Shown here piece by piece: positions 1 through 8,654 of a stretch of 64,000 nucleotides of DNA; position 1 is the first letter of the stretch, and every line of letters begins with the position of its first letter. The stretch comes from PCC-6802 sp943367755 (lineage in GTDB: Bacteria; Cyanobacteriota; Cyanobacteriia; Pseudanabaenales; Pseudanabaenaceae). Position numbers and translations under genes: made by a program. Under the pieces are notes generated by a model. That model saw nothing but the letters and a program-made list of their open reading frames with translations. It made no database searches and was not told where the DNA came from. The DNA lies in the NCBI GenBank assembly GCA_943367755.1, contig CALRKB020000011.1:1-64000 (forward strand). Reading direction: 5' to 3'.

Positions 1-467
1 TTCTGGTCTACAGGTAGTACCGATAAGGTGATGTCGGCATTGGTGCTGCGGTGACGCTCCACAAACTGGCTGTAGTCCATGCGGTAGAGTTGGTCTCCCG
101 ATAGGATCAGAAAGTCGCGTACGTTCCACGATTCCAGCAGCCACAGGTATTGACGTACCGCATCGGCTGTGCCCTGGAACCAACCTGGGTTATCGGGGGT
201 TTGCTGCGCAGCAAGTATGTCCACAAACCCATCGGAAAATGATGATGCGCGATAGGTTTGGTTAATATGGCGATTGAGCGATGTGGAGTTAAACTGCGTC
301 AGTACGTAGATCTTTTCCATGCCTGAGTTGAGGCAGTTGCTGACTGGTATGTCGATCAGCCGATATTTTCCTGCCAGTGGTACGGCTGGTTTGGCGCGTC
401 GCTTCGTGAGCGGATATAGGCGCGATCCTTGACCGCCTCCCAGAATTATCGACAGTACGTCTTTCAT
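1..467 (-). CDS. glgC: Glucose-1-phosphate adenylyltransferase, N-terminal part (cut by window edge)
   Basis: ADP-glucose pyrophosphorylase makes ADP-glucose from glucose-1-phosphate and ATP, the committed step of glycogen synthesis in the cytosol. About 155 N-terminal codons are visible; the rest lies beyond base 1. The start ATG is at 467-465 and the protein opens with MKDVLSIILGGGQGSRLYPL, the nucleotide-binding loop. It is followed by RAKPAVPLAGKYRLIDIPVS, then YVLTQFNSTSLNRHI and a GTADAVRQY block typical of the family. The loop reads GGGQGSR, whereas the cyanobacterial and plant small-subunit form I remember is GGGAGTR, so this may be a divergent paralogue. The family assignment is secure; the subtype is inference. 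Confidence 0.93.
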   Translation of the reverse strand, partial: MKDVLSIILGGGQGSRLYPLTKRRAKPAVPLAGKYRLIDIPVSNCLNSGMEKIYVLTQFNSTSLNRHINQTYRASSFSDGFVDILAAQQTPDNPGWFQGTADAVRQYLWLLESWNVRDFLILSGDQLYRMDYSQFVERHRSTNADITLSVLPVDQ

Positions 468-568
468 AGGTATTTCTAGCTTCTGATTGCCTTGTCTTGC
501 TTGCTCCTCATTCATTCTCTGCCTATTAGTTACCCTTGGCAAGCGAAGATAATTGCCAAAATTTTGTC

Positions 569-605
569 AAAAAGGTAAGGGTAGACCCATAGGTCTACCC
601 TTACC
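569..605 (-). terminator. Intrinsic terminator after the DUF3352 gene
   Basis: Perfect 14-bp inverted repeat (GGTAAGGGTAGACC at 574-587 and its complement at 592-605) with a 4-nt loop. Read on the minus strand, the stem is followed directly by TTTTT (573-569), as expected for rho-independent termination of the gene ending at 646. The stem sequence also resembles the GTAGACC/GGTCTAC palindromes scattered elsewhere in this window. Confidence 0.75.
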
Positions 606-645
606 TCTACGTATGCAATCCTAAATATGGATCACACTCACCTAA

Positions 646-2349
646 TTATTTACCGCCTTTCTTCAGAGCGAGGAGTAGCTCAAACCTACTGGTAGATTTG
701 TCAGGCATGATCGCAGTACCACCAATACCCCGTACTGAATTAATAAAAGCAGAGGCTTCCGGTGTGACTTGAGATTTAATATCTGGAACCTTTTCTGAGA
801 TCAACGACCAGGTTTTATCCATATCAAGGTAAAAATAGCCAAGATTTGGACTTAAGAGCGAACCAGTAATTGTCTTAAATGTTTGACTACTATCTAGGGA
901 GTTGGCAGGCTTAGCTATTGCATTCACCAAAGGCCCTACAGCAACAAAAAACGCGTCCTGAGTATACCAACCATGACCAACTAACGGTCCAGGAGCACCA
1001 GGGAACGACCATTGCGTCACGGCAACACCACTAACATCTTTACTCTCAACTGTTCCACTATTACTTTTGACATAGTCATCAAGCTTTTTGAGAAAAGACT
1101 CAGCAGAAGGACGGTTACTAGTCTGGAAGATCAAGACAGGGCCAGCACCAACTTGAGCTAAAATCCCTTCATTAGAGGTGATCCCACCAAGTGCAAACTC
1201 ACCATCCATCCAGCCAAAAATATCCTTGTCTAGATCGATCGCTAGTGGTGACGATTTTGCTTGTTGACGTGCTTCATTCAGGCTAGTTTTTAGTTCGGGT
1301 ATTTTCTCAGCATCTTGAGTAAATTGCTCCCATCGTGCTTTGATATTTGTGCCTGAAATCAAGGCAAATGTCTCAGACGGAAATTGAGAAATCACTTTAC
1401 CTGGAGAAGGTTTAAATTCAACTTTCAAATAGTTGGGGTCTAATTTAGTAGCTCCCTTTAGCCTTATACCATCACCATCTACCCCAATACCAATGGTTAC
1501 AGACTTGATCAATTTAAGTTGATCTAAAGATGCTTGGGGGATTTCAGCGACACCAGGGTTAAGTGCTGTTAACTGCTGCACAGCTTCTGGGAAATTGGGC
1601 ATGTAGAACTGCATGATTGGATTCTTGAGTTCCAGGTTTTCGGCAGTTAGTGAGCTAGCAACGGATGCTTCACCCTTATAAGTATCGATCGCCTTTTCCA
1701 GGGAAGACTTCTGCGACGACACTACAAGAAAGTTATCGACAAAAGCATATAACGTCAGTTTACCGTCATTATCAGACTCCTCAGTAATTTGGACGCCCTT
1801 ATATTCTTTTTGTTGAGCTTTGCGACCAGATTTCGTTCTTGTCTTCTCCAGAAACCTGTTAGCACTATCTTTATCTTTGACCTCAACTACAAACAGCAGG
1901 TTAGGCTCGTCTTTAGCCGTAGCTGGTTGATTCTGAGCAAGATTATGCGTTGACACAGGGGATAAACGCAATTGAGGGTTATTGCTAGACTTAGATGTAA
2001 CGCTATTGGGCAAGATCGCAAACATGATATTGCCTGCCCAAGGCTTAATGTCTTTTTCAAAGTCCAGGTCATTCTTGGTAGCTTCTGCTTGGAATTGCTT
2101 CAGAGCATTATCGAAAATCTTTTTAGTCTCAGGTGTCTGGAACTGCTCCAACTGCGACCAAGTCGCCCCATCAGTAGAAATAGAAGCTGCCATAATTACT
2201 TTTTGGGGAACAATTTTGGCAGCATTAACTACCTCGGCTGGGCCGAGCTTGACATTACCCTTAAAGTAGAGGTAAGCACCTGCACCCCCTGCTGCGACTA
2301 CCGCCGCACCAATTATGGGTGCCAGGATATTTGATTTCCGTTCAGACAT
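646..2349 (-). CDS. DUF3352 domain-containing protein, membrane anchored
   Basis: 567-residue protein of the cyanobacterial DUF3352 family, whose biochemical role is not established. A short basic N-terminus (MSERKSN) precedes one hydrophobic segment at about residues 8-28 (ILAPIIGAAVVAAGGAGAYL). This predicts an N-in single-span anchor with the large remainder in the periplasm or lumen. The body has no catalytic motif I can name and is rich in Lys, Ser and Thr. It lies 192 bp downstream of rpoC2 on the same strand and ends in its own terminator. Without a clear terminator after rpoC2, read-through from the rpo operon is possible. Family call from overall pattern; function unknown. Confidence 0.8.
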   Translation of the reverse strand: MSERKSNILAPIIGAAVVAAGGAGAYLYFKGNVKLGPAEVVNAAKIVPQKVIMAASISTDGATWSQLEQFQTPETKKIFDNALKQFQAEATKNDLDFEKDIKPWAGNIMFAILPNSVTSKSSNNPQLRLSPVSTHNLAQNQPATAKDEPNLLFVVEVKDKDSANRFLEKTRTKSGRKAQQKEYKGVQITEESDNDGKLTLYAFVDNFLVVSSQKSSLEKAIDTYKGEASVASSLTAENLELKNPIMQFYMPNFPEAVQQLTALNPGVAEIPQASLDQLKLIKSVTIGIGVDGDGIRLKGATKLDPNYLKVEFKPSPGKVISQFPSETFALISGTNIKARWEQFTQDAEKIPELKTSLNEARQQAKSSPLAIDLDKDIFGWMDGEFALGGITSNEGILAQVGAGPVLIFQTSNRPSAESFLKKLDDYVKSNSGTVESKDVSGVAVTQWSFPGAPGPLVGHGWYTQDAFFVAVGPLVNAIAKPANSLDSSQTFKTITGSLLSPNLGYFYLDMDKTWSLISEKVPDIKSQVTPEASAFINSVRGIGGTAIMPDKSTSRFELLLALKKGGK

Positions 2350-2541
2350 AAATTTTTAACTGTTTTTACCTTAGTGACTCAGCGACTAACAACTTTAGCC
2401 TATATAACTCAGACAATTTAGAGTTAATTAAAATGACGAAAGGAACGGATTTTAGTAAGGATCTTAACTCGATGTTAGAAATACCTAATAAAAAACATCC
2501 CTATCTTATCTAATCTAATTTAGACTGCGTTGTGATTCTGA

Positions 2542-5500
2542 TCACTCCATCATGTCATCATCATCTTCGCTATCGTCAGTATCAACATCATCGTCATCGT
2601 CTTCAAACTCCATGTCATCATCTACCAGTTCTTCTTCATATTCACTACTTGCCGGAATAGGAATGGGGTAGGTAGGTAGACTACGGGCAATATTGTCGTC
2701 GATCACAACATTGTCGTCCGCTTCGTCATAGGCGATCGCCGACTCATAGATTGGTTCGACTTCACTGGAGACATTGTCATAGGCATTAAAGCCAGTACCA
2801 GCAGGAATTAAGCGTCCAATAATCACGTTTTCCTTCAGACCACGCAACCAGTCAGATTTACCCTCAATTGCCGCCTCAGTTAGTACTCTGGTGGTTTCCT
2901 GGAAACTAGCCGCAGAAATAAAGCTATCTGTATTCAAACTAGCCTTGGTAATACCCATGAGTATGGGAGTATATTCTGCCGGAACGCTACCCGTAATTTC
3001 CATTGCCTCATTGATTTGCTCGACTTGATGCAAATCGACTAGCTCACCAGGTAAGCGCGTGGTGTCGCCACCATCATCAATGCGCACCTTAGAAGTCATT
3101 TGCTTGACTACTACCTCAATGTGCTTATCAGAAATATCAACCCCTTGTGATTGATACACTGACTGGACTTCATTTACTAGGAACTCTTGCACCTGTTGTA
3201 AGCTCAGCAGTGCTGCTTCCCTAATCCCTTTAGTCTCGCGGTGCAATCTAAAGAAGATATCGAGAATATCATGGGGATTCGCAGGCCCATCCGTCAGTGG
3301 TTCTGCGGCCAGCACTACTTGCCCATCAGAGACAATTAAGCTTTGACCAGGATTGATCGGATAGTCGAGCACGTTACCATCCTCTTCAATAATCTTGACC
3401 TCAGCGTTGTCATCCGAGTCATATACCACCTGGACACGACCAGCTTTCTGAGCTAAGACGCACATTTCCTTGGGTTTACGGCCTTCGAGTAACTCTTCAA
3501 TGCGTGGCAAACCTTGAATAATGTCGCCAGTCTTAGCACGCTCAAATACGAGTAGAGCCAGGTTATCTCCCCGTTGAACCAGGTCGGAATGATCGATTTG
3601 CAGCACAGCACCGGGAGAAACCAGGTAAGGGCGGCCAACCCGCATCACCACATTGCCATCCTCGATCGCCACAACCTGACCAGAATCGGGGACAGTCACA
3701 CCAGATCCGATCGCATCTCCCGATCGCAACAGGTCATTGACCTGAACTGTGGGTTTAGCACATGGTAAGCTCAGGCGATCTGCATCGGTGACAACCAGCA
3801 CACGGCGTACCAGTTCTGCTCCGGCGCGAATACCACGGACTTCACCGGACTGCTTGCAGAGAATTTCTGTGCGTGCCACCACCGAACCTGGAGCAATTTT
3901 ATCGCCCTCAGACACCAGAACTCTCGTGCGCGTACTACCTTGAGTTAGATCGGCGGAAATATCCTGGCGGATCACCAATGATTCTAAAATCACAAGTTGC
4001 AGGAGCCAGTTGTCAGGATCGGTTTTATCAAATTCGATGTCAGCAGCTAGCTGCGGCGCATCCGTGTCAATTTCTAGCATTAACTGTGTGCGCAATAACT
4101 CCAGTCCATCGATTGACTTAACGCGTTCGCCATCCTTGTAGGAGATGCGTTGTACAGCCCTTAAGCGGATCGATCTACCCATTTGATTAGTCGATTCCTG
4201 GCTAGGTACAGCCGGATTATCGGGAACTGTAAACTCTTCAACCGGACGGAGCAGTAAAGCCGATCCTTCTGGAGTTTCCACATACTCGACATAGCGCAAT
4301 TCGGTAGGCACAACACCTGGAATCACTTCTTGACCAGGGTAGGCGAAAGAATCATGTTTCTGCATTGCTGCTTCTGGGTCATCAACCAGATGCAATTCGC
4401 CCGGCTTAATCGCAATTTCACGCAAAATGTCATTCTTCTGCGTGACTTCCACTACACCAGCGCTTTGGCAGAAGATGTCCTTAACTACTTCGGTGCCAGC
4501 CTCCAGATATTGCCCGTCTTCCACCATCAGTAAAGAGATATCTTTATTGACCTCATGAGCTTCTTCGGGAATCCAGAGTAAAGTACCACCCTTGGTAACT
4601 TCGTAGCCCAACTTGGCCTTACTGCGCTTCGCAACTTCCACCCCAGAGTATTTGATAATGCCACCGCTGTTAGTGTGGTAAGTATCATCAATCAGCTCCG
4701 CAATTACCTGGTTGTTGATTACCTTTGTACCCGGTGCCGCTTTTAACATGAACCGCTGGTCACCCTTACCCTTGGTCTCCAGGATGTAGTGTTCGCGACC
4801 TTGCGAGATTTCCTCTTCAATGCGAGCCCGATCCAGGACAACCGAGGCAGTAATAATTTCTACTTCCCGAGAGTTACGGGCGTCAGTAGGGTTTAACCGG
4901 ACAATGCCACCATGCTCGGTGATTAGTCTAGTTTCGGCTAATACGCCACCTGCTTCAATGCGATCGCCATTTTTCACAATTGGCTCCGCACCAGGCGGCA
5001 AGTTATACACTTCCCCAGATAAAATCCAGATCAGACCACCCCTAGGTGCAATATAACTAGTATTGCCCTGACGATCCTTCTTCTCTTCCGGAACGAGATT
5101 ATCAAACAATACTTCCCCTGCTAAGGCAGTATTAACGTCCTTAGTAGCTTTTTCTGTAGTCTTACGTGCTGTACGTCCCATCGCCGCAACTTCTGCTAGC
5201 AACTGGTTGGGAATGACTTTTTGCCCATCTTTGACCAGCAACGTTGAACCTTGGGTGATCGAAAATGTCTCTTTCTTCCCCTCAGTTCCCTCAATACTAA
5301 ACTCACCATTGGCCTCGACAATAAAGGCATCATCGCCATGACGCGTGCGCAGAGGACGTAGGCGTAGCTTTTTCGGTAACTTCATGGTACCGGCGAAGGG
5401 AGCGCGACTTTGCTGTGCGACCTCGCCAGTAAATACACCACCGGTGTGGAAGGTACGCATGGTTAGCTGTGTCCCCGGTTCACCAATGGATTGAGCCGCA

Positions 5501-6504
5501 ATAATACCTACGGCTTCACCAATGTCTACCATCTTGCCATGGGCTAGACTCCATCCATAACAAGTCTGACAGACGGAACGAGTAGACGCACAAGTTAGAG
5601 CAGAGCGCACGGTTACTTCCTCAACCCCCGCTTTGACTACTGCCTTGGCTAGCTCATCGCTGATATCCTGGTCGCGCGCTAAGATGATTTCCCCAGTTTG
5701 CGGATCGACCACATCCTCTGCAGAAACGCGGCCAAATAGGCGGTCTTCTAGTTTGATCAGGGTGCGATCTCCATCGCGCATTGCCTTTAGCTTAACGCCG
5801 CGCGAGGTACCACAGTCTGTTTCACGGATAATCACATCCTGAGAAACGTCAACTAAGCGTCGGGTTAAATAACCGGAGTCAGCCGTGCGCAAAGCCGTAT
5901 CAACCAGTCCCTTCCGTGCACCATAGGAAGAAATGATATATTCCGTAACAGTCAATCCCTCACGGAAATTAGTTTTGATCGGTAAGTCAATAATTTCGCC
6001 TTGCGGATCGGCCATCAATCCCCGCATACCTACTAGCTGGCGTACCTGGGAAATATTTCCTCTCGCACCAGAAAAAGCCATCATGTAAACGGAGTTGAGC
6101 GGATTACTATTCCTAAAGTTACGCACAACTTCATCCTTGAGGTTCTCATTCGTGAGGTTCCATGTATCAATTACTTTTTGGAATCTCTCTACCTCGGTGA
6201 TTTCGCCACGGGTATAGCGTGACTCGGTTAGCTCAATTTCCTCTTCGGCAGCAGCAAGCAAACTCTTTTTCTCAGGAGGTACTTGCAAATCATCAACGCT
6301 AATGGAGACACCGGCTTGGGTCGCAAAGCGAAAACCCAGAGATTTTAGCTCATCAGCCATGTGAGCAGCGCGAGATGTACCGTAGTAGGTAAAAGCCCAA
6401 GCAATTAGTTTTTTGAGTTGCCCTTTATCAATAGTACTGTTGATAAATTTTTTAGGTTGGGGTTTGGGATTAAGTGCTGAACCGTTAACTGTTAGATCTG
6501 CCAT
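2542..6504 (-). CDS. rpoC2: DNA-directed RNA polymerase subunit beta'' (RpoC2)
   Basis: C-terminal half of the split beta-prime subunit found in cyanobacteria and plastids; with RpoC1 and RpoB it forms the catalytic core. The 1320 residues are close to the usual cyanobacterial length, which includes the large insertion in the trigger loop (SI3) known for this lineage. Visible landmarks are a Cys cluster near residues 305-320 (CASTRSVCQTCYGWSLAHGK), IGEAVGIIAAQSIGEPGTQL just after it, and the late RIEELLEGRKPKE segment. The protein ends in a strongly acidic tail rich in Glu and Asp, here nearly uninterrupted for about 25 residues. It is the last rpo gene, 88 bp after rpoC1. The ATG start is at 6504-6502. 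Confidence 0.98.
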   Translation of the reverse strand: MADLTVNGSALNPKPQPKKFINSTIDKGQLKKLIAWAFTYYGTSRAAHMADELKSLGFRFATQAGVSISVDDLQVPPEKKSLLAAAEEEIELTESRYTRGEITEVERFQKVIDTWNLTNENLKDEVVRNFRNSNPLNSVYMMAFSGARGNISQVRQLVGMRGLMADPQGEIIDLPIKTNFREGLTVTEYIISSYGARKGLVDTALRTADSGYLTRRLVDVSQDVIIRETDCGTSRGVKLKAMRDGDRTLIKLEDRLFGRVSAEDVVDPQTGEIILARDQDISDELAKAVVKAGVEEVTVRSALTCASTRSVCQTCYGWSLAHGKMVDIGEAVGIIAAQSIGEPGTQLTMRTFHTGGVFTGEVAQQSRAPFAGTMKLPKKLRLRPLRTRHGDDAFIVEANGEFSIEGTEGKKETFSITQGSTLLVKDGQKVIPNQLLAEVAAMGRTARKTTEKATKDVNTALAGEVLFDNLVPEEKKDRQGNTSYIAPRGGLIWILSGEVYNLPPGAEPIVKNGDRIEAGGVLAETRLITEHGGIVRLNPTDARNSREVEIITASVVLDRARIEEEISQGREHYILETKGKGDQRFMLKAAPGTKVINNQVIAELIDDTYHTNSGGIIKYSGVEVAKRSKAKLGYEVTKGGTLLWIPEEAHEVNKDISLLMVEDGQYLEAGTEVVKDIFCQSAGVVEVTQKNDILREIAIKPGELHLVDDPEAAMQKHDSFAYPGQEVIPGVVPTELRYVEYVETPEGSALLLRPVEEFTVPDNPAVPSQESTNQMGRSIRLRAVQRISYKDGERVKSIDGLELLRTQLMLEIDTDAPQLAADIEFDKTDPDNWLLQLVILESLVIRQDISADLTQGSTRTRVLVSEGDKIAPGSVVARTEILCKQSGEVRGIRAGAELVRRVLVVTDADRLSLPCAKPTVQVNDLLRSGDAIGSGVTVPDSGQVVAIEDGNVVMRVGRPYLVSPGAVLQIDHSDLVQRGDNLALLVFERAKTGDIIQGLPRIEELLEGRKPKEMCVLAQKAGRVQVVYDSDDNAEVKIIEEDGNVLDYPINPGQSLIVSDGQVVLAAEPLTDGPANPHDILDIFFRLHRETKGIREAALLSLQQVQEFLVNEVQSVYQSQGVDISDKHIEVVVKQMTSKVRIDDGGDTTRLPGELVDLHQVEQINEAMEITGSVPAEYTPILMGITKASLNTDSFISAASFQETTRVLTEAAIEGKSDWLRGLKENVIIGRLIPAGTGFNAYDNVSSEVEPIYESAIAYDEADDNVVIDDNIARSLPTYPIPIPASSEYEEELVDDDMEFEDDDDDVDTDDSEDDDDMME

Positions 6505-6592
6505 GATTTGCTCGGTTATTAGTTGTTTAGATTTTGGTGGTTAGTTGTGAATGGCTAAGATTCCAGAGCGCCTTTTCCTGAACTAATGCACC

Positions 6593-8512
6593 CTAACTAG
6601 CTAATGAATGGTGAATTGCTTGATTGAAGATCACCCGACCTGGAGTTGTCAGAACGTACTGGCTCAAAACATTACCCTCAGAATCCTCACGCACGCGACG
6701 GCCAGGATAGATCTTGAGCCTTGAGCCACTCTCATCGACTTTCTCTTCTACTAAGTCCTCGCCTACAGCACCATCACCTTCGATGTCGCCTTCAAACCGC
6801 AACCAAACTTGCGAATGTAGGGTAACCTGTTCTTGTTCGTAGGCCATTACCACATCATCAAAGCTGGCAAAATAGCGGCCAGTTCCGCGTTGCCCTTCGG
6901 GATTATGGGCGGTGAGATAATAACAACCTAAAACCATATCCTGGCTAGGTGCAACAATTGGACGTCCAGTTGCAGGCGAGAGGATGTTGTTGGAGGCTAA
7001 CATCAATATCCTGGCCTCAGCTTGAGCCTCAAGAGACAGTGGTACGTGCACCGCCATCTGGTCACCATCAAAGTCGGCGTTAAATGCAGGGCATACCAAA
7101 GGATGGAGTTGGATAGCTCGACCTTCTACCAGGATAGGCTCAAATGCTTGAATCCCAAGTCTGTGAAGTGTTGGAGCACGGTTGAGCATGACAGGGTGAT
7201 CGCGAATTACATCTTCCAGTACATCCCAAATCGTGGGATCGTTGCGTTGGATTAGCTTTTTCGCAGCCTTAATATTGTTGACCAGACCAGCACGAATCAG
7301 GCGATTGATCACAAAGGGCTGGAACAGTTCGATCGCCATTTCTCTAGGCAAACCACACTGATGGATCTTGAGATTAGGGCCAACTACGATTACAGAACGA
7401 CCAGAGTAGTCAACCCGCTTACCAAGCAAGTTTTGACGGAAGCGCCCCTGCTTACCTTCGATAATGTCTGATAGAGACTTGAGCGGACGATTATTGGCAC
7501 CAACTACGGTACGACCGCGCCTACCATTATCAATTAGGGCATCTACAGCCTCCTGTAACATGCGTTTCTCGTTACGCACGATAATTTCAGGGGCGAGAAT
7601 TTCCTGCAACCGCGCCAGACGATTGTTGCGGTTAATCACACGGCGGTAGAGATCGTTGAGATCGCTAGTGGCAAAGCGTCCGCCGTCTAGCTGTACCATG
7701 GGGCGCAGATCGGGAGGGATGACTGGAATCACGTCCAAAACCATCCACGACGGCTTAGAACCAGTTGCCACAAAGTTGTCGACCACGCGCAGTCGCTTAA
7801 TTAATTTGGCGCGTTTTTGGCCTTTAGAATTAGCAATCTCTTCACGCAGCCTTTCCGCCTCTTCTTCGAGGTTGATGTTTGATAGCATCTGCTGTACAGC
7901 TTCTGCCCCAATCATAGCCCAGTCCTTTGGTAGTTCTAAGGGAGAGCCTTCTTCATAGCTCTTATCCTCAATTTCCATGAACTGGTCTTCGTTCAGCAAC
8001 TGCTTGTAAGCCAAAGATGACTCGTTAGGCAGCATATGCTTTAGCGCTGGATCATTTCCATTACCCGGATCGATTACAACATAGGCGTTAAAGTAAACGA
8101 TCTGCTCGACATCCCGTAATGGCATGTCTAATAGCGTTGCCATGTAACTAGGAATACCCTTGAGATACCAGACATGGGTAACAGGTGCAGCCAGCTTAAT
8201 AAAGCCCATGCGATGACGGCGCACGCGCGACTCGGTTACCTCTACACCACAGCGCTCGCAGACAATACCGCGATGGCGGACACGTTTATACTTGCCGCAG
8301 TGGCATTCCCAGTCCTTAGCAGGCCCAAAGATGCGCTCGCAAAAAAGCCCATCCATCTCTGGTTTGAGGGTGCGGTAGTTAATTGTTTCTGGTTTGGTCA
8401 CCTCTCCCACCACCTGCATGTTGGGAAGGGTGCGTTCGCCCCATTGGCGGATACGTTCTGGAGATGCTAAGCCGATCTTGACGTAATCAAACCGCTGTTC
8501 CACTTTCGTCAT
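6593..8512 (-). CDS. rpoC1: DNA-directed RNA polymerase subunit gamma (RpoC1)
   Basis: N-terminal half of the split beta-prime subunit, 639 residues. It carries the catalytic magnesium loop NADFDGDQMAVH at residues 478-489, whose three aspartates coordinate the active-site metal. The N-terminal zinc-binding cysteines are at residues 70, 72, 85 and 88 (CHCGK and CERCG). The VDYSGRSVIVVGPNL block before the active site is also intact. It is the middle gene of rpoB-rpoC1-rpoC2, 142 bp after rpoB, and that spacer contains an 11-bp inverted repeat. The split into C1 and C2 is itself a cyanobacterial marker. Confidence 0.98.
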   Translation of the reverse strand: MTKVEQRFDYVKIGLASPERIRQWGERTLPNMQVVGEVTKPETINYRTLKPEMDGLFCERIFGPAKDWECHCGKYKRVRHRGIVCERCGVEVTESRVRRHRMGFIKLAAPVTHVWYLKGIPSYMATLLDMPLRDVEQIVYFNAYVVIDPGNGNDPALKHMLPNESSLAYKQLLNEDQFMEIEDKSYEEGSPLELPKDWAMIGAEAVQQMLSNINLEEEAERLREEIANSKGQKRAKLIKRLRVVDNFVATGSKPSWMVLDVIPVIPPDLRPMVQLDGGRFATSDLNDLYRRVINRNNRLARLQEILAPEIIVRNEKRMLQEAVDALIDNGRRGRTVVGANNRPLKSLSDIIEGKQGRFRQNLLGKRVDYSGRSVIVVGPNLKIHQCGLPREMAIELFQPFVINRLIRAGLVNNIKAAKKLIQRNDPTIWDVLEDVIRDHPVMLNRAPTLHRLGIQAFEPILVEGRAIQLHPLVCPAFNADFDGDQMAVHVPLSLEAQAEARILMLASNNILSPATGRPIVAPSQDMVLGCYYLTAHNPEGQRGTGRYFASFDDVVMAYEQEQVTLHSQVWLRFEGDIEGDGAVGEDLVEEKVDESGSRLKIYPGRRVREDSEGNVLSQYVLTTPGRVIFNQAIHHSLAS

Positions 8513-8584
8513 AAGTAAAACGTCCTTCTTGCTTTAGTTATTAGTGAGTGATTAATTGTGTGTGACTAGCTGAATAATTACTGC

Positions 8585-8640
8585 GTACTAGAAGCGAACA
8601 GGACGATTGTTAGTCTGCGATCGCACCTAGCTTCTAGTAC
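8585..8640. repeat. 11-bp inverted repeat in the rpoB-rpoC1 spacer
   Basis: GTACTAGAAGC at 8585-8595 and its exact complement GCTTCTAGTAC at 8630-8640, separated by 34 nt that include a HIP1-type GCGATCGC. In the operon transcript this would fold just after the rpoB stop and well before rpoC1. No T-run follows, so a terminator is unlikely. An RNA-processing or stability hairpin is possible but inferred. Confidence 0.55.
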
Positions 8641-8654
8641 TGTTTATTTATGCC

